Assembly: GCF_014644455.1 (NCBI RefSeq)
Contig: NZ_BMKS01000003.1
Coordinates: forward strand, 337,930-401,929
Direction of reading: 5' to 3'
Source of the DNA: Caldovatus sediminis
Lineage (GTDB): Bacteria > Pseudomonadota > Alphaproteobacteria > Acetobacterales > Acetobacteraceae
Length of the DNA stretch: 64,000 bases
Part shown: positions 8,913 through 17,223 of the stretch, in pieces
Numbering within the stretch: position 1 is the stretch's first letter
Layout of the letters: every line of letters begins with the position of its first letter
Translations under genes and position numbers: made by a program
The notes under the pieces: generated by a model
Databases searched by the model: none
What the model was told of the DNA's origin: nothing
Seen by the model: only the letters and a program-made list of their open reading frames with translations

Positions 8913-10577
8913 TCACGCCTCGCCGTAATGGATGCGGCGGTAGGCGCGCGAGACGATGCGGTCGTCGGTGTGCACGTCCCAGAGGCTCGCGGTGTTCGCC
9001 GACTGGTGTTCGCGGAACAGCGCCTCGAAGCGGCCAGGCTGGGTGACGGTCGCGCCGCGCAGCCCGAAGCCGGTAGCGACGGCGGCGAGGTCGCCGCGGC
9101 CGTGAATCGCCTCCTTCTCGTCCACGCCGTTCGCGCGGAACTTGTGGAATTCCGCGCCGTAGCCGCCGTCGTTCATGATCGCGATCGCCATGCGGATGCC
9201 GTGGCGGCGGATCGTCTCGAGTTCCTGGCAGTGCATCAGCAGGCTGCCGTCGCCCTCGATCAGCAGCACCTTGCCGTCGCCGCGCGCCACGGCGACGCCG
9301 ATCGCGCCGGCGAGGCCGGAACCGATCGCGCCGAAATCCACGAACACGTTGTATTTGTCCGCCGGGCGGCCGCGCATGTGGGTCATGGCGATGCTGAAGT
9401 AGTGGCCGCCGCCCACCACGATGTCCCAGTCCTTCGGGATCACCCGGTCGAGCTCGAGGATCGCCTTGCGCGGGTCCACGGTGCCGGGCTGCGGCGTGTA
9501 CTCCTTGCGGTCCGGGACGTCGGCCGCGATCTGCTCCGCCATGCCGGGGGTGCGGAAGCCCTGGCGCGTGATGCCGCGCTTGTCGAGGCGCTCGACGATC
9601 GCCTCCGCCGCGGCGCGGGCATCGGCGCGCACGTGCAGGTCGGCGGTGCGCAGCCCCTGCCACAGCCCGCGCGGGTTCATGTCGATCTGCACCACCTGCG
9701 CGCCGGGGTAGAGGTAGCCGCTCTCGGTGGTGTAGTGGCCGAGGCCCGCGCCGACCCCGATCACCAAGTCCGCCTCGGCGAAGCGCTCGCGCGCGAAGTC
9801 GCTGGCGAAGGCGCCGGCGATGTCGAGCGCGTAGGGATTGCCCTCGAACAGCCCCTTGCCGAGCAGCGTGGTGGCGAGCAGCGCGCCGCAGCGCTCGGCC
9901 AGCGCCTCGAGCGCCTCGCGCGCGCCGGAGCGCACGGCGCCGCGGCCGCCGATGATGATCGGCCGCTCGGCCGCGGCGATCATGTCGGCCACCCGCTCGA
10001 CCAGCGCCGGGTCGGGGAGCGGGCGCTGCGCGACCGGCACCAGGTCGGACGACGGCGTGTAGTCGCGCAGGTGCGGCCACGGCTGCTTCTGCAGGTCCAT
10101 CGGCACGCTGAGGACCACGGGGCGGCGCTCGACCTGCGCGATCTGGAACGCCTCGCGCACGTTGTCGAGCAGGCGGTCGATGTGGCGCACCGGCACGTAG
10201 GCGGCGCCGGTGCCGAGCGCGAGCGGCGCCATGTCTATCTGCTGCAGGTACCAGGCGGCGGCGATCGGCGAGTCGCCGGCGAACACCACCATGGGCGTGT
10301 TCGCGCGCGCGGCCGCGGCCAGCCCGGTCATGATCTGGGTGAAGCCGGGGCCGCAGGTGGTGGAGGCGACGCCGACCTTGCCGGTCGCGCGCGCGTAGCC
10401 GTCCGCCATGGCGACGGCGCAGTGCTCGTGCCGCGCGTGGATGACCTGCACGCCGGGCAGGGTCGCCATCGTCGCCGACCAGTACATGTTGGCGTCACCC
10501 ATCAGGGTGAACAGCTTCTCCACGCCCTCGGCGGCGAAGGCGTGGGCCAGCATGTCGGAGACCTGGAACTTCGCCAT
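8913..10577 (-). CDS. Thiamine-diphosphate-dependent enzyme (acetolactate synthase-like family)
   Basis: A 554-residue enzyme with the three-domain build of the acetolactate synthase / benzoylformate decarboxylase family. The N-terminal Pyr domain carries the ThDP-activating Glu in HARHEHCAVAMADGYARATG (about residue 50). The central domain contains PIIIGGRGAV and DLVIGVGAGLG. The C-terminal PP domain has the Mg-ThDP motif opening EGDGSLLMHCQELETI and closing IMNDGGYGAEF. It differs enough from IlvB that biosynthetic acetolactate synthase is unlikely, and no regulatory subunit gene is present. It follows the CoxG-like gene by only two bases and precedes the DUF2891 gene, so the three are co-expressed. 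The substrate is probably a 2-oxo acid or acyl-CoA. Confidence 0.9.
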   Translation of the reverse strand: MAKFQVSDMLAHAFAAEGVEKLFTLMGDANMYWSATMATLPGVQVIHARHEHCAVAMADGYARATGKVGVASTTCGPGFTQIMTGLAAAARANTPMVVFAGDSPIAAAWYLQQIDMAPLALGTGAAYVPVRHIDRLLDNVREAFQIAQVERRPVVLSVPMDLQKQPWPHLRDYTPSSDLVPVAQRPLPDPALVERVADMIAAAERPIIIGGRGAVRSGAREALEALAERCGALLATTLLGKGLFEGNPYALDIAGAFASDFARERFAEADLVIGVGAGLGHYTTESGYLYPGAQVVQIDMNPRGLWQGLRTADLHVRADARAAAEAIVERLDKRGITRQGFRTPGMAEQIAADVPDRKEYTPQPGTVDPRKAILELDRVIPKDWDIVVGGGHYFSIAMTHMRGRPADKYNVFVDFGAIGSGLAGAIGVAVARGDGKVLLIEGDGSLLMHCQELETIRRHGIRMAIAIMNDGGYGAEFHKFRANGVDEKEAIHGRGDLAAVATGFGLRGATVTQPGRFEALFREHQSANTASLWDVHTDDRIVSRAYRRIHYGEA

Positions 10578-10579
10578 CG

Positions 10580-11194
10580 TCACGTCCTTCCCTTGCCGAA
10601 CAGGCTGCGCAGCCAAGACAGGAATGCCCGCCACAGCAGGCGCGCCGCGCTGAGTTCCGCGGCCGCAGGCGCGCGCGGCGGGGCCTGCGGCGGCGCGGCC
10701 GGTTCCCTCCCGGCGCCCTCGGCCGCGGCGGGCGCGGGCCCCGCGCCGCGGCGCTCCGCCACGACCTTGGCCATGTTGCCCGAGAACTCGGCGAGCAGCG
10801 CGCGCGCCACGTGGACGCCGCCGGCGTTGGCGAAGGTCTCGAGCGGGCCCGTGACGGTGAAGCTGCCGTCGATGTCGAGCACCGTCGTCGGCCCGCCGCT
10901 CGCGGTGATCACGCCCGAGGCGAGGGCGCGCGAGGCGCCGCGCTGGTCGATGCCGCGCCCCTCGATGGTGCAGCGCCTCGCGCCGTGGTCGAAGTCCAGC
11001 GTCGCCTCGCCGCGGAACACCGCGACGGTGGGCCCGAACTTGACGCGGATCGAGCCGCGCCACAGGCCGTCGCCTTGATCCGGCGCGAGCTGGGCGCCGG
11101 GGATGCAGGAGGCGACGGTTGCGGGATCGCTCAGTAGGGGCCAGACCTCGTCCAGCGGCGCCGGAATCTCGGTCCGTTCACTGATGGAGACCAT
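10580..11194 (-). CDS. SRPBCC/CoxG-like protein with C-terminal hydrophobic tail
   Basis: A 204-residue protein. Residues 1-145 have the SRPBCC/CoxG pattern (ISERTEIPAPLDEVWPLLSD, VASCIPGAQL, then the strand-rich DFDHGARRCTIEGRGIDQRG and IDGSFTVTGPLETFANAGG). CoxG proteins help anchor CO-dehydrogenase-type molybdenum hydroxylases to the membrane, but no cox genes are here. A Pro/Ala linker (about 160-185) leads to a C-terminal amphipathic segment (LLWRAFLSWLRSLFGKG) that could bind the membrane. The stop is two bases before the ThDP-enzyme ATG. The likely role is to bring that enzyme or a hydrophobic substrate to the membrane; this is inferred from context only. Confidence 0.82.
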   Translation of the reverse strand: MVSISERTEIPAPLDEVWPLLSDPATVASCIPGAQLAPDQGDGLWRGSIRVKFGPTVAVFRGEATLDFDHGARRCTIEGRGIDQRGASRALASGVITASGGPTTVLDIDGSFTVTGPLETFANAGGVHVARALLAEFSGNMAKVVAERRGAGPAPAAAEGAGREPAAPPQAPPRAPAAAELSAARLLWRAFLSWLRSLFGKGRT

Positions 11195-11358
11195 TCTGTG
11201 CGGAGTTTCGTGCCGGGATGCCGTGGGCGGAAGGGGTCGGAGCGCGAGCATAGGCGAAGCCCGGCATGGCGGGAAGGTTGCGGGCGACGGCGGCTTCCAT
11301 CGCCGCCACGCCGCGCCGTACTATCCGGCGAGCGGTCGCCGGAGCGGCGGAGGGAAGG

Positions 11359-12465
11359 ATGCGACGCAGGATGTTTCTCGGGGCCACCCTGGCCGCGTTC
11401 GGCGGGGCCGGTGCGGCGCGCGGCCAGCAGCCCCACCACGGGCTGCCGATCCCGCAGGAGCAGATGGCGCCGCTCCGCGGGCAGGGCCCGGTGACGCTGA
11501 CGCCCGCGCAGTACGCGCAGCGGGCGGTGGACAGCCCGGCGCCGGCCGGGCCGCCGGGACGCTGGGTCTCGCGCGCGCCGCTGCCGATCCCCCGCACCGA
11601 GATGGCCTGGGCGGCGGCGTGGAACAACCGCCTGCACGTCATCGGCGGCTACGCGGAGGGGCGCGTCGACAACTCCTACCACCACGTCTACGACCCGGAG
11701 ACCGACCGTTGGTCCGAGGCGGCGCGCCTGCCGCTCGGCGCCAACCACGTCGCCGTGGTCGCGCACGAGGGCCGCATCTACGCCTTCGGCGGCTTCACGA
11801 ACCAGAACCGCGCCGCCCACGACCAGGCCTTCGCCTACGACGTGGCGGCCGACCGCTGGGAGCGCCTGCGGCCCATGCCGCGGCCGCGCGGCGCCGGGGC
11901 GCTGGCGGTGGTGGACGGCAGGATCCACCACATCGGCGGCGCCTCGAACCCGGAGGCCGAGCGCGCCTCGGTCGGCTGGCACGAGGTGTACGACCCGCGG
12001 ACGGACAGCTACGAGACGCGCAAGGCCCTGCCCGGCGCGCGCGACCACGCGGGCGTCGCGGTGCACGAGGGCCGCATCCACATCGTCGGCGGCCGCTTCA
12101 ACACCTTCGAGTACAACACGCCGCTGCACCACGTGTACCTGCCGGACCGCGACACCTGGGAGGCGCGCGCCCCGATGCCGACGCCCCGTTCCGGCCACGG
12201 CCTCGTCCTCTACCGCGGCCGGCTCTTCGCCATGGGCGGCGAGACCGGCCGGTTCGAGAACCGGACGCTGACGGGCCAGGTGCACGGCCAGATGGAGTCC
12301 TACGATCCCGCCTCCGACAGCTGGCTGCATCACGCGCCGATGCCGACGCCGCGCCACGGCATGGGCGCCGTCGTGCTCGGCGACTGGATCCACGTCGCCG
12401 GCGGCGGGCCGGTGGTCGGCGGCGCCATCAAGACCTCGGTGCACGAGGCCTTCAGCCTGGGCTGA
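11359..12465 (+). CDS. Tat-exported kelch-repeat protein
   Basis: A 368-residue protein whose N-terminus, MRRRMFLGATLAAFGGAGAA, has a twin-arginine pattern (RRMFLG), so it is probably exported folded. The rest is a run of about five kelch repeats (each near 48 residues): WNNRLHVIGGYAEGR, HEGRIYAFGGFTNQN, VDGRIHHIGGASNPE, HEGRIHIVGGRFNTF and YRGRLFAMGGETGRF, each followed by a Tyr-x2-Asp-Pro / Trp turn. This gives a beta-propeller. Kelch propellers bind proteins or sugars, and some are sialate mutarotases; no catalytic residues are evident here. The start has a strong ggagggaagg site and is chosen over an upstream open frame without a signal. It is divergent from the CoxG-like gene and convergent with the LLM oxidoreductase. 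Confidence 0.87.
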   Translation: MRRRMFLGATLAAFGGAGAARGQQPHHGLPIPQEQMAPLRGQGPVTLTPAQYAQRAVDSPAPAGPPGRWVSRAPLPIPRTEMAWAAAWNNRLHVIGGYAEGRVDNSYHHVYDPETDRWSEAARLPLGANHVAVVAHEGRIYAFGGFTNQNRAAHDQAFAYDVAADRWERLRPMPRPRGAGALAVVDGRIHHIGGASNPEAERASVGWHEVYDPRTDSYETRKALPGARDHAGVAVHEGRIHIVGGRFNTFEYNTPLHHVYLPDRDTWEARAPMPTPRSGHGLVLYRGRLFAMGGETGRFENRTLTGQVHGQMESYDPASDSWLHHAPMPTPRHGMGAVVLGDWIHVAGGGPVVGGAIKTSVHEAFSLG

Positions 12466-12509
12466 CGCCGCCGCGCGACGGGCGCCGCCGTGCCGCCCGC
12501 GACGGGACG

Positions 12510-13607
12510 CTACGCCGCCGCCGCCTGCCCCGCCCTGGCCGGGCCCCAAGACTTGAGGACCGGCAGCACCTCCCTGGCGAAGAGCCTGAGGCCGCGCTCC
12601 GCGACCTCGTAGGGCGTGCCGCCGAAGCGGAAGGCGACGTTGAGCTCGAAGTCGCCGAGGATCTTCCGTCGCTCCTCGAGGCCGCGCAGGATCCTGTCGG
12701 GCGTGCCCCAGCTCGCGGCCTGCATGAAGCCGGCGATCGCGCCCTCCAGGCCGCCCTTCCGGGCGATCTCGGCCTTCTGCTGGTAGGCGTCGTAGCCCTT
12801 CACCGTCCTGAAGTGCTCGCCGAGGAACTCGTAGTGGTGGAAGTTGCTCTCGACGAACTTGCCCTGGTACCTGCGCGCCTCCTCCTCGGTCTCGGCGAGG
12901 TCGGTGCCGCACACGCAGAACTCGGTCAGCATGATGTGCGGCGGCTCGGTGCCGTGGTACATGCGGTGCAGCTCCCGCCCCCGCTCGATCGCCGGCAGCC
13001 GCATCTCCCACGGGCGGTCGGCGAACATCACCATGTGGGCGCCGAGCCTGGCGGCGGAGTTGACCGAATCCTCGCTCGACGCCACGGCGTAGATGCGTCC
13101 CTCGAAGGAGTGCTGGGGCCGGGGGCGGATCTCGGTGCGCGGCTGCTTGTAGAACTTGCCGTTGCCCTCGATGAAGCCGGTGCGCAGCGCGTCGAGGATC
13201 ATCGGCGCCGCCTCGTCGAAGCGCTCGCGCGATTCGTCCATGCTGACCCGGAAGGCCGCGAACTCGCGCCGCGCGAGCCCCCGCCCGATGCCGAAGCGGA
13301 AGCGGCCCTTGCTCAGCAGGTCGAGCACCGCGGCGTTCTCGGCGACGCGGAGCGGATCGTGCCAGGGCAGGATGACGGCCGCGGTGCCCACGTCGATGCC
13401 GGGGCAGAGCGCCGTCATGTGGGCCATGAGGTGCATGTTGTCGGGCACGAAGGAGTAGTCGTTGAAGTGGTGCTCCGCCGACCAGAGGCAGTCGAAGCCG
13501 GAGTCGGCGGCGATGCGGGCCAGCCGGATCTCCTCCTCCCAGACGCGGCCGTCGGGGCAGTCCTCCCAGCCGTAGCTGGTGAACAACATCATCATGCCGA
13601 CATCCAC
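12510..13607 (-). CDS. LLM-class flavin-dependent oxidoreductase (luciferase-like)
   Basis: A 365-residue TIM-barrel flavoenzyme of the luciferase-like monooxygenase superfamily, which uses FMNH2 from a partner reductase or F420. Family hallmarks are IRLARIAADSGFDCLWSAEH with HHFNDYSF near the N-terminus, GTAAVILPWHDPLRVAENAA, FRFGIGRGLARREF and RIYAVASSEDSVNSAARLG. The GTG at 13607 has an AGGGAGAG site at proper spacing and is preferred. The ATGs at MMML, four codons in, are an alternative. No linked reductase gene is visible, so the substrate remains open. It converges with the kelch gene, with only 44 bp between the stops. Confidence 0.88.
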   Translation of the reverse strand: MDVGMMMLFTSYGWEDCPDGRVWEEEIRLARIAADSGFDCLWSAEHHFNDYSFVPDNMHLMAHMTALCPGIDVGTAAVILPWHDPLRVAENAAVLDLLSKGRFRFGIGRGLARREFAAFRVSMDESRERFDEAAPMILDALRTGFIEGNGKFYKQPRTEIRPRPQHSFEGRIYAVASSEDSVNSAARLGAHMVMFADRPWEMRLPAIERGRELHRMYHGTEPPHIMLTEFCVCGTDLAETEEEARRYQGKFVESNFHHYEFLGEHFRTVKGYDAYQQKAEIARKGGLEGAIAGFMQAASWGTPDRILRGLEERRKILGDFELNVAFRFGGTPYEVAERGLRLFAREVLPVLKSWGPARAGQAAAA

Positions 13608-13857
13608 GGCGTCTCTCCCTGTCCGCTTGCGTTCGGCCGGCCGCGCGCGGCCGGCGCGGGACCGGGCACGCAGCAGGACCGGATCGCCGGGCGGCGCGCC
13701 TACGGCGATCCTCGCCATCCGGGTCCGGCACGCTATCGCCCGCCGTCCCGGGCTTCAACCGCGGACTCCGCGCGGCCCGCCGGCGGCCGGCCCGGCAGGG
13801 GTGGGACCCTCGCCTCGGCCGCGCGGTCCGCATTCGCGGCGCGGCGGCGCCGCGGCA

Positions 13858-14598
13858 CTACCCGATCCGCGCCAGCATGCCCCGATGGTTGACCAGCCGC
13901 GCGAAGCCGCGCCCGACCAGGTACCAGTGCACGAGGAACGCCTCGGCCGCGATCCGCGCGAGAACCCCGGGCGCGGCGCGGAACCTCTCCTCCGCCGCGC
14001 AGGGCGCGACGGCGAGGCCGAGGCCGCGCGCCATCATCGCCGCGCGCGCGAGGTGGTATCGGCTGGTGACCAGCAGGTCGGGGGCGGCGGCCCGGCCCGC
14101 ACCCCAGTCGGCGCGGAAGTTGCGCAGGTTCTCGAGCGTATGGCGCGAGCGCGCCTCGACGCCGATGCGCGCCGCGTCGAGGCCGGCGGCCAGCAGGTAG
14201 CGCCGCCCCGCCTCCGCCTCCGTCGGCGCGCCCGCCCGCGTGGCGCCGCCGAGCAGCACGACGGTCAGCGCGGGCTCGCGCCGGGCCAGCGCCGCGGCGC
14301 GGTCCAGCCGCGCGCGGAAGGCGGCGCAGGGCATGCCGTCGCGCGGCAGCCGCAGGCCGAGCACGATGGCGCGCCGCGGCGCCGCCGCGCGCGGCGTCTC
14401 AGCCGTGGCGGAACGGGCGACCCGCAGCACGTGCCAGTAGGCGGCGAACAGGCTGGTCCCCGCCGCGAGCAGCGCCACGAGGCAGGCGATCAGTAGCGTG
14501 GCCAGCCCGTCGCCGCCGAGGAAGGGCGGCTCGCCCGCGCCGCCGCCGGGACGGGGCGCCGCTCGGCCCGCCGGCGCCGCCGCATTCCCGCCCTCCAT
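13858..14598 (-). CDS. YdcF/SanA-like membrane-anchored DUF218 protein
   Basis: A 246-residue protein with one transmembrane helix at about residues 33-55 (LATLLIACLVALLAAGTSLF) and a DUF218 domain after it. The domain has the opening strand RAIVLGLRL, the loop PTEAEAGRRYLLAAG, the conserved SRHTLENLRNF segment, and DLLVTSRYHLARAAMMARGLG, where the Ser/Arg/His-containing motif typical of YdcF, SanA and ElyC lies. Family members act in envelope integrity and polyprenyl or peptidoglycan precursor biology. The usual glycine-rich nucleotide loop at the start is weakly conserved. It is followed at about 100 bp by the DUF2244 gene's 3' end, and no operon partner is clear. Confidence 0.82.
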   Translation of the reverse strand: MEGGNAAAPAGRAAPRPGGGAGEPPFLGGDGLATLLIACLVALLAAGTSLFAAYWHVLRVARSATAETPRAAAPRRAIVLGLRLPRDGMPCAAFRARLDRAAALARREPALTVVLLGGATRAGAPTEAEAGRRYLLAAGLDAARIGVEARSRHTLENLRNFRADWGAGRAAAPDLLVTSRYHLARAAMMARGLGLAVAPCAAEERFRAAPGVLARIAAEAFLVHWYLVGRGFARLVNHRGMLARIG

Positions 14599-14699
14599 GC
14601 GTTCTCCCCGCCTCCGCGCCTCGCGGGCCGATCCTGGGGCGCGGGCCGCGGCGCCGCAAGCGGACGCGCGGGGCGCCCGGCGGAGCGGCGGTCGGCCGG

Positions 14700-15221
14700 T
14701 CAGTCGCGGAGCTGGGGATTGTCGAAGCGCGGTTCCCGGTAGCGTCGCAGCGCCGCCGCGAGGGCGGCGGCCAGCTCGCGCCGCTCGGCGTCGCCGAGGC
14801 AGCGCCCGATCTCGACCGAGGGCCCGCGCGGCGCGGTCAGCCGCAGCTCGCAGGCGGTGCCGGCCCGCTCGCGCAGCGACACGCGCGACCAGTAGGGATC
14901 GAGCGCGGCCTCCTCGCGCCGGCCACGCCCGTCATGGCGCGTCACCGTCAGGCGTCCCGCGGCGAGCTGAACGATCTCGATCTGCCGCGCGCTGCGGCGA
15001 TGATGGCGCGCGAGGAGCCCGAGCACCAGGCCGAGCTCCGCCCCCATGAAGCCCATCACCGGCCACGCGCCGAGCCAGGCGAACATCGCCGCCGTCGCCG
15101 CGACCGGCAGGGCGAGCAGCAGCGCGACCATCCGCGCCGACGCGCGGTCCAGGCTGCGCGCCGGCGTGATGACCGCCTCGAACAGGACGGGCTCGGCCCG
15201 AGGGGGCGGGGGGACTGACAT
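14700..15221 (-). CDS. DUF2244 integral membrane protein
   Basis: A 173-residue protein with the short layout of DUF2244 proteins. The N-terminus contains FEAVITPARSLDRASARM, followed by two adjacent transmembrane helices (about residues 31-70) joined by a very short loop, then a soluble C-terminal beta domain with PYWSRVSL, a pattern seen in this family (Trp-Val/Ser-Arg-Val). In other alphaproteobacteria such genes often sit near cytochrome oxidase and endonuclease III genes. Here it is divergent from the endonuclease III gene. The function is unknown. Confidence 0.82.
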   Translation of the reverse strand: MSVPPPPRAEPVLFEAVITPARSLDRASARMVALLLALPVAATAAMFAWLGAWPVMGFMGAELGLVLGLLARHHRRSARQIEIVQLAAGRLTVTRHDGRGRREEAALDPYWSRVSLRERAGTACELRLTAPRGPSVEIGRCLGDAERRELAAALAAALRRYREPRFDNPQLRD

Positions 15222-15517
15222 CGCCAGCGGAGATGGGTTAGGGCTTGGCGTCTCGCCACCCGCCATCCTGCCACCCAGCACGGCCGATGTCCCCTCCCCG
15301 CCCTGCCGCAGGCCGACGCCCCCGGCCCGCCACCCGCCGGCGGCGCGCCGGAGCGGCGACGGCCGCCGCCCCGCCGCCCGCGGACGGCGCCCTACCGGCC
15401 ATGCCCGCCACGGCCGGGGAGGCGCCACGCGCGGCCTCGCCCGGCGGGGCCCATGCCCGCGCCGCGGCGGGAGCGGTCGCGCGCCGCCGCCTAGCCGCGC
15501 TCCGCCCTGCCCCGCCA

Positions 15518-16165
15518 ATGTCCCAGGCCCAGGCGACGGCCTTCATCCGCGCCCTCGCCGCCGCCAACCCGTCGCCGCGAACCGAGCTCGAGTACCGCGA
15601 CCCCTTCACGCTGCTGGTCGCCGTGGTCCTCTCCGCGCAGACCACCGACGCGGCGGTCAACCGCGCGACCCCCGCGCTGTTCGCCGCCGCCCCCACGCCG
15701 GCGGCGATGGCGGCGCTCGGCGAGGACGGGATCGCCCCCTACATCCGCAGCATCGGGCTCTGGCAGGCCAAGGCGCGGAACGTCGCCGCACTCTCGCGCC
15801 TGCTGGTGGAGCGCCACGGCGGCGAGGTCCCGCGCGACCGCGAGGCGCTGGAAGCGCTGCCGGGCGTCGGGCGCAAGACCGCCAACGTCGTGCTCAACGT
15901 CGCCTTCGGCGAGAGCACCATGGCGGTGGACACGCACATCTTCCGACTCGGCAACCGCACCGGCCTCGCCCCCGGCCGGACCCCGCGCGAGGTCGAGGAC
16001 ATGTTGGTCCGACGCTGCCCCCCAGAGCTGTTGCGCGACGCGCACCACTGGCTGATCCTCCATGGGCGGCACGTCTGCAAGGCGCGGATGCCCGAGTGCT
16101 GGCGCTGCGTGGCGCGGGCGCACTGCAACCATCCCGACAAGGCGCCGCTGCCGCCGGGCCGCTGA
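15518..16165 (+). CDS. nth: Endonuclease III (DNA glycosylase/AP lyase)
   Basis: Base-excision repair glycosylase/AP lyase for oxidised pyrimidines. The 215 residues contain FTLLVAVVLSAQTTDAAVN, the helix-hairpin-helix LPGVGRKTANVVLN with the catalytic Lys, the catalytic Asp in VDTHIFRLGNR, and the C-terminal [4Fe-4S] ligands in the order C-x6-C-x2-C-x5-C (CKARMPEC, WRC, VARAHC). The frame is open for 91 codons upstream with several ATGs, but that stretch is Arg/Ala/Pro-rich. The family normally starts close to the AxFIRALAAANPSPRTELEY segment, so I chose the ATG at 15518. It has only a weak ribosome site. Confidence 0.95.
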   Translation: MSQAQATAFIRALAAANPSPRTELEYRDPFTLLVAVVLSAQTTDAAVNRATPALFAAAPTPAAMAALGEDGIAPYIRSIGLWQAKARNVAALSRLLVERHGGEVPRDREALEALPGVGRKTANVVLNVAFGESTMAVDTHIFRLGNRTGLAPGRTPREVEDMLVRRCPPELLRDAHHWLILHGRHVCKARMPECWRCVARAHCNHPDKAPLPPGR

Positions 16166-16249
16166 CCGGGCGGTCGGGCGCCCGGCCTCCGCGGCAGCGT
16201 CGGCCCGGGGTCGGCCCGGGCCGGCGGACACCGCGCCGCGTTCCCGCCC

Positions 16250-17107
16250 TCAGCGCACCGCGCCGCCGGGCGGCGGCGGGAGGCTTTCGCGCTCCACGGT
16301 GCCGGGCATCGCAGGGCCGCCGCTGCCCACCATGCCGCCATGGGGTGGCGGGGCCCCGGGGAACTGGCCGCCGCCCATCGCGCCGGACGGCGGCGCCATG
16401 CCCATCGGCGCCTGCGCCCCGCCGAAGCGCAGCAGCACGCCGCGCAGCGGGTCCGAGCCCGGGTTGTGCACGGCCATCTCGACCACGATCTGGCGCGGCG
16501 AGACGTCCCGCCCGTAATAGGCGCGGTTCCATGCGCTGCGCTGGGTCAGGATCGAGCCTTCCAGCGTCAGCCCCGCATACAGGCCGCGCGCCCGCGCGAA
16601 GGTCACGATGTCCGCGCCGACCGCCGCCGTCGTCCCGCCTTCGATGCCTGCGCCGATGTGGGCGATCGCGACCGAGGCGTCGGCGCTGATCTTGAACTGG
16701 CTGTCGAGCAGCGCATTCAGGCCCCGCTCGGTGAGGATGATCATCATCACCTGCGCGTCCTGCACGCCGATCTGCAGCCCGAAGCTGCCCGAGGCGATCC
16801 CGTAGAAGGCCGGCGAGGACCAGGAGCCGGCGCCGTCGCGCGCGAGCAGCACGCAATCCCCGCCCTCCCCGCCGAAGATGAATCCGGCGCGGAACACGCG
16901 CGGGCAGACCATCACCGCGCGGGCGCGGCGGAGGAAATTCGCCGCCTCGGTCGGCCGGTCCGCCTGCATGATCTCCTGCACCGCGAGGGTGGCGCGGTCC
17001 ACCAGCGCCTGCTGCTCGGCCTGGGCGCGCGCGGCGGCCGGGATGGCGAGCAGGAGGGTCGCGAGCGCGGCGACGCGCAGGCCCGCCAGGATCACCAGAC
17101 GGCGCAT
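16250..17107 (-). CDS. Secreted lipid-binding SYLF-domain protein
   Basis: A 285-residue exported protein. The signal peptide covers about residues 1-28 (MRRLVILAGLRVAALATLLL, cleavage near ARAQ). The SYLF (Ysc84-like) domain spans about 35-220, with AVMVCPRVFRAGFIFGGEGG, the WSSPAFYGIASGSFGLQIG block and the DIVTFARARGLYAGLTLEGS block that ends the domain. The family binds phosphoinositides in eukaryotes, and the bacterial versions are periplasmic or outer-membrane associated with unclear roles. The last 60 residues are a Gly/Pro/Met-rich tail that looks disordered. A near-perfect promoter lies just upstream (17141-17170), with a ggggggaaag ribosome site. Confidence 0.9.
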   Translation of the reverse strand: MRRLVILAGLRVAALATLLLAIPAAARAQAEQQALVDRATLAVQEIMQADRPTEAANFLRRARAVMVCPRVFRAGFIFGGEGGDCVLLARDGAGSWSSPAFYGIASGSFGLQIGVQDAQVMMIILTERGLNALLDSQFKISADASVAIAHIGAGIEGGTTAAVGADIVTFARARGLYAGLTLEGSILTQRSAWNRAYYGRDVSPRQIVVEMAVHNPGSDPLRGVLLRFGGAQAPMGMAPPSGAMGGGQFPGAPPPHGGMVGSGGPAMPGTVERESLPPPPGGAVR

Positions 17108-17140
17108 GAAGCTTTCCCCCCAAGCCCTTGATCAACTATC

Positions 17141-17170
17141 ATTATACGAATCCGATCGCGACGAATGCAA
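17141..17170 (-). promoter_or_regulatory. Near-consensus sigma-70-type promoter for the SYLF gene
   Basis: Read on the minus strand, the -35 box is TTGCAT (17170-17165) and the -10 box is a perfect TATAAT (17146-17141), with an 18-base spacer. The -10 box ends 34 bases before the ATG at 17107, so a short leader with the ggggggaaag site is expected. The stretch is strikingly AT-rich for this chromosome. Confidence 0.72.
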
Positions 17171-17223
17171 GACCGGGTTCGGCCATCGGCCGGCGACGCG
17201 CGCAGGGGGGCGGCGGCGGCACA

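Noticed and set aside
7852-10080. A 742-codon frame joining ThDP-enzyme sequence and the DUF2891 protein
   Set aside because: The upper part is an out-of-frame reading of the ThDP gene. The DUF2891 gene has its own start.
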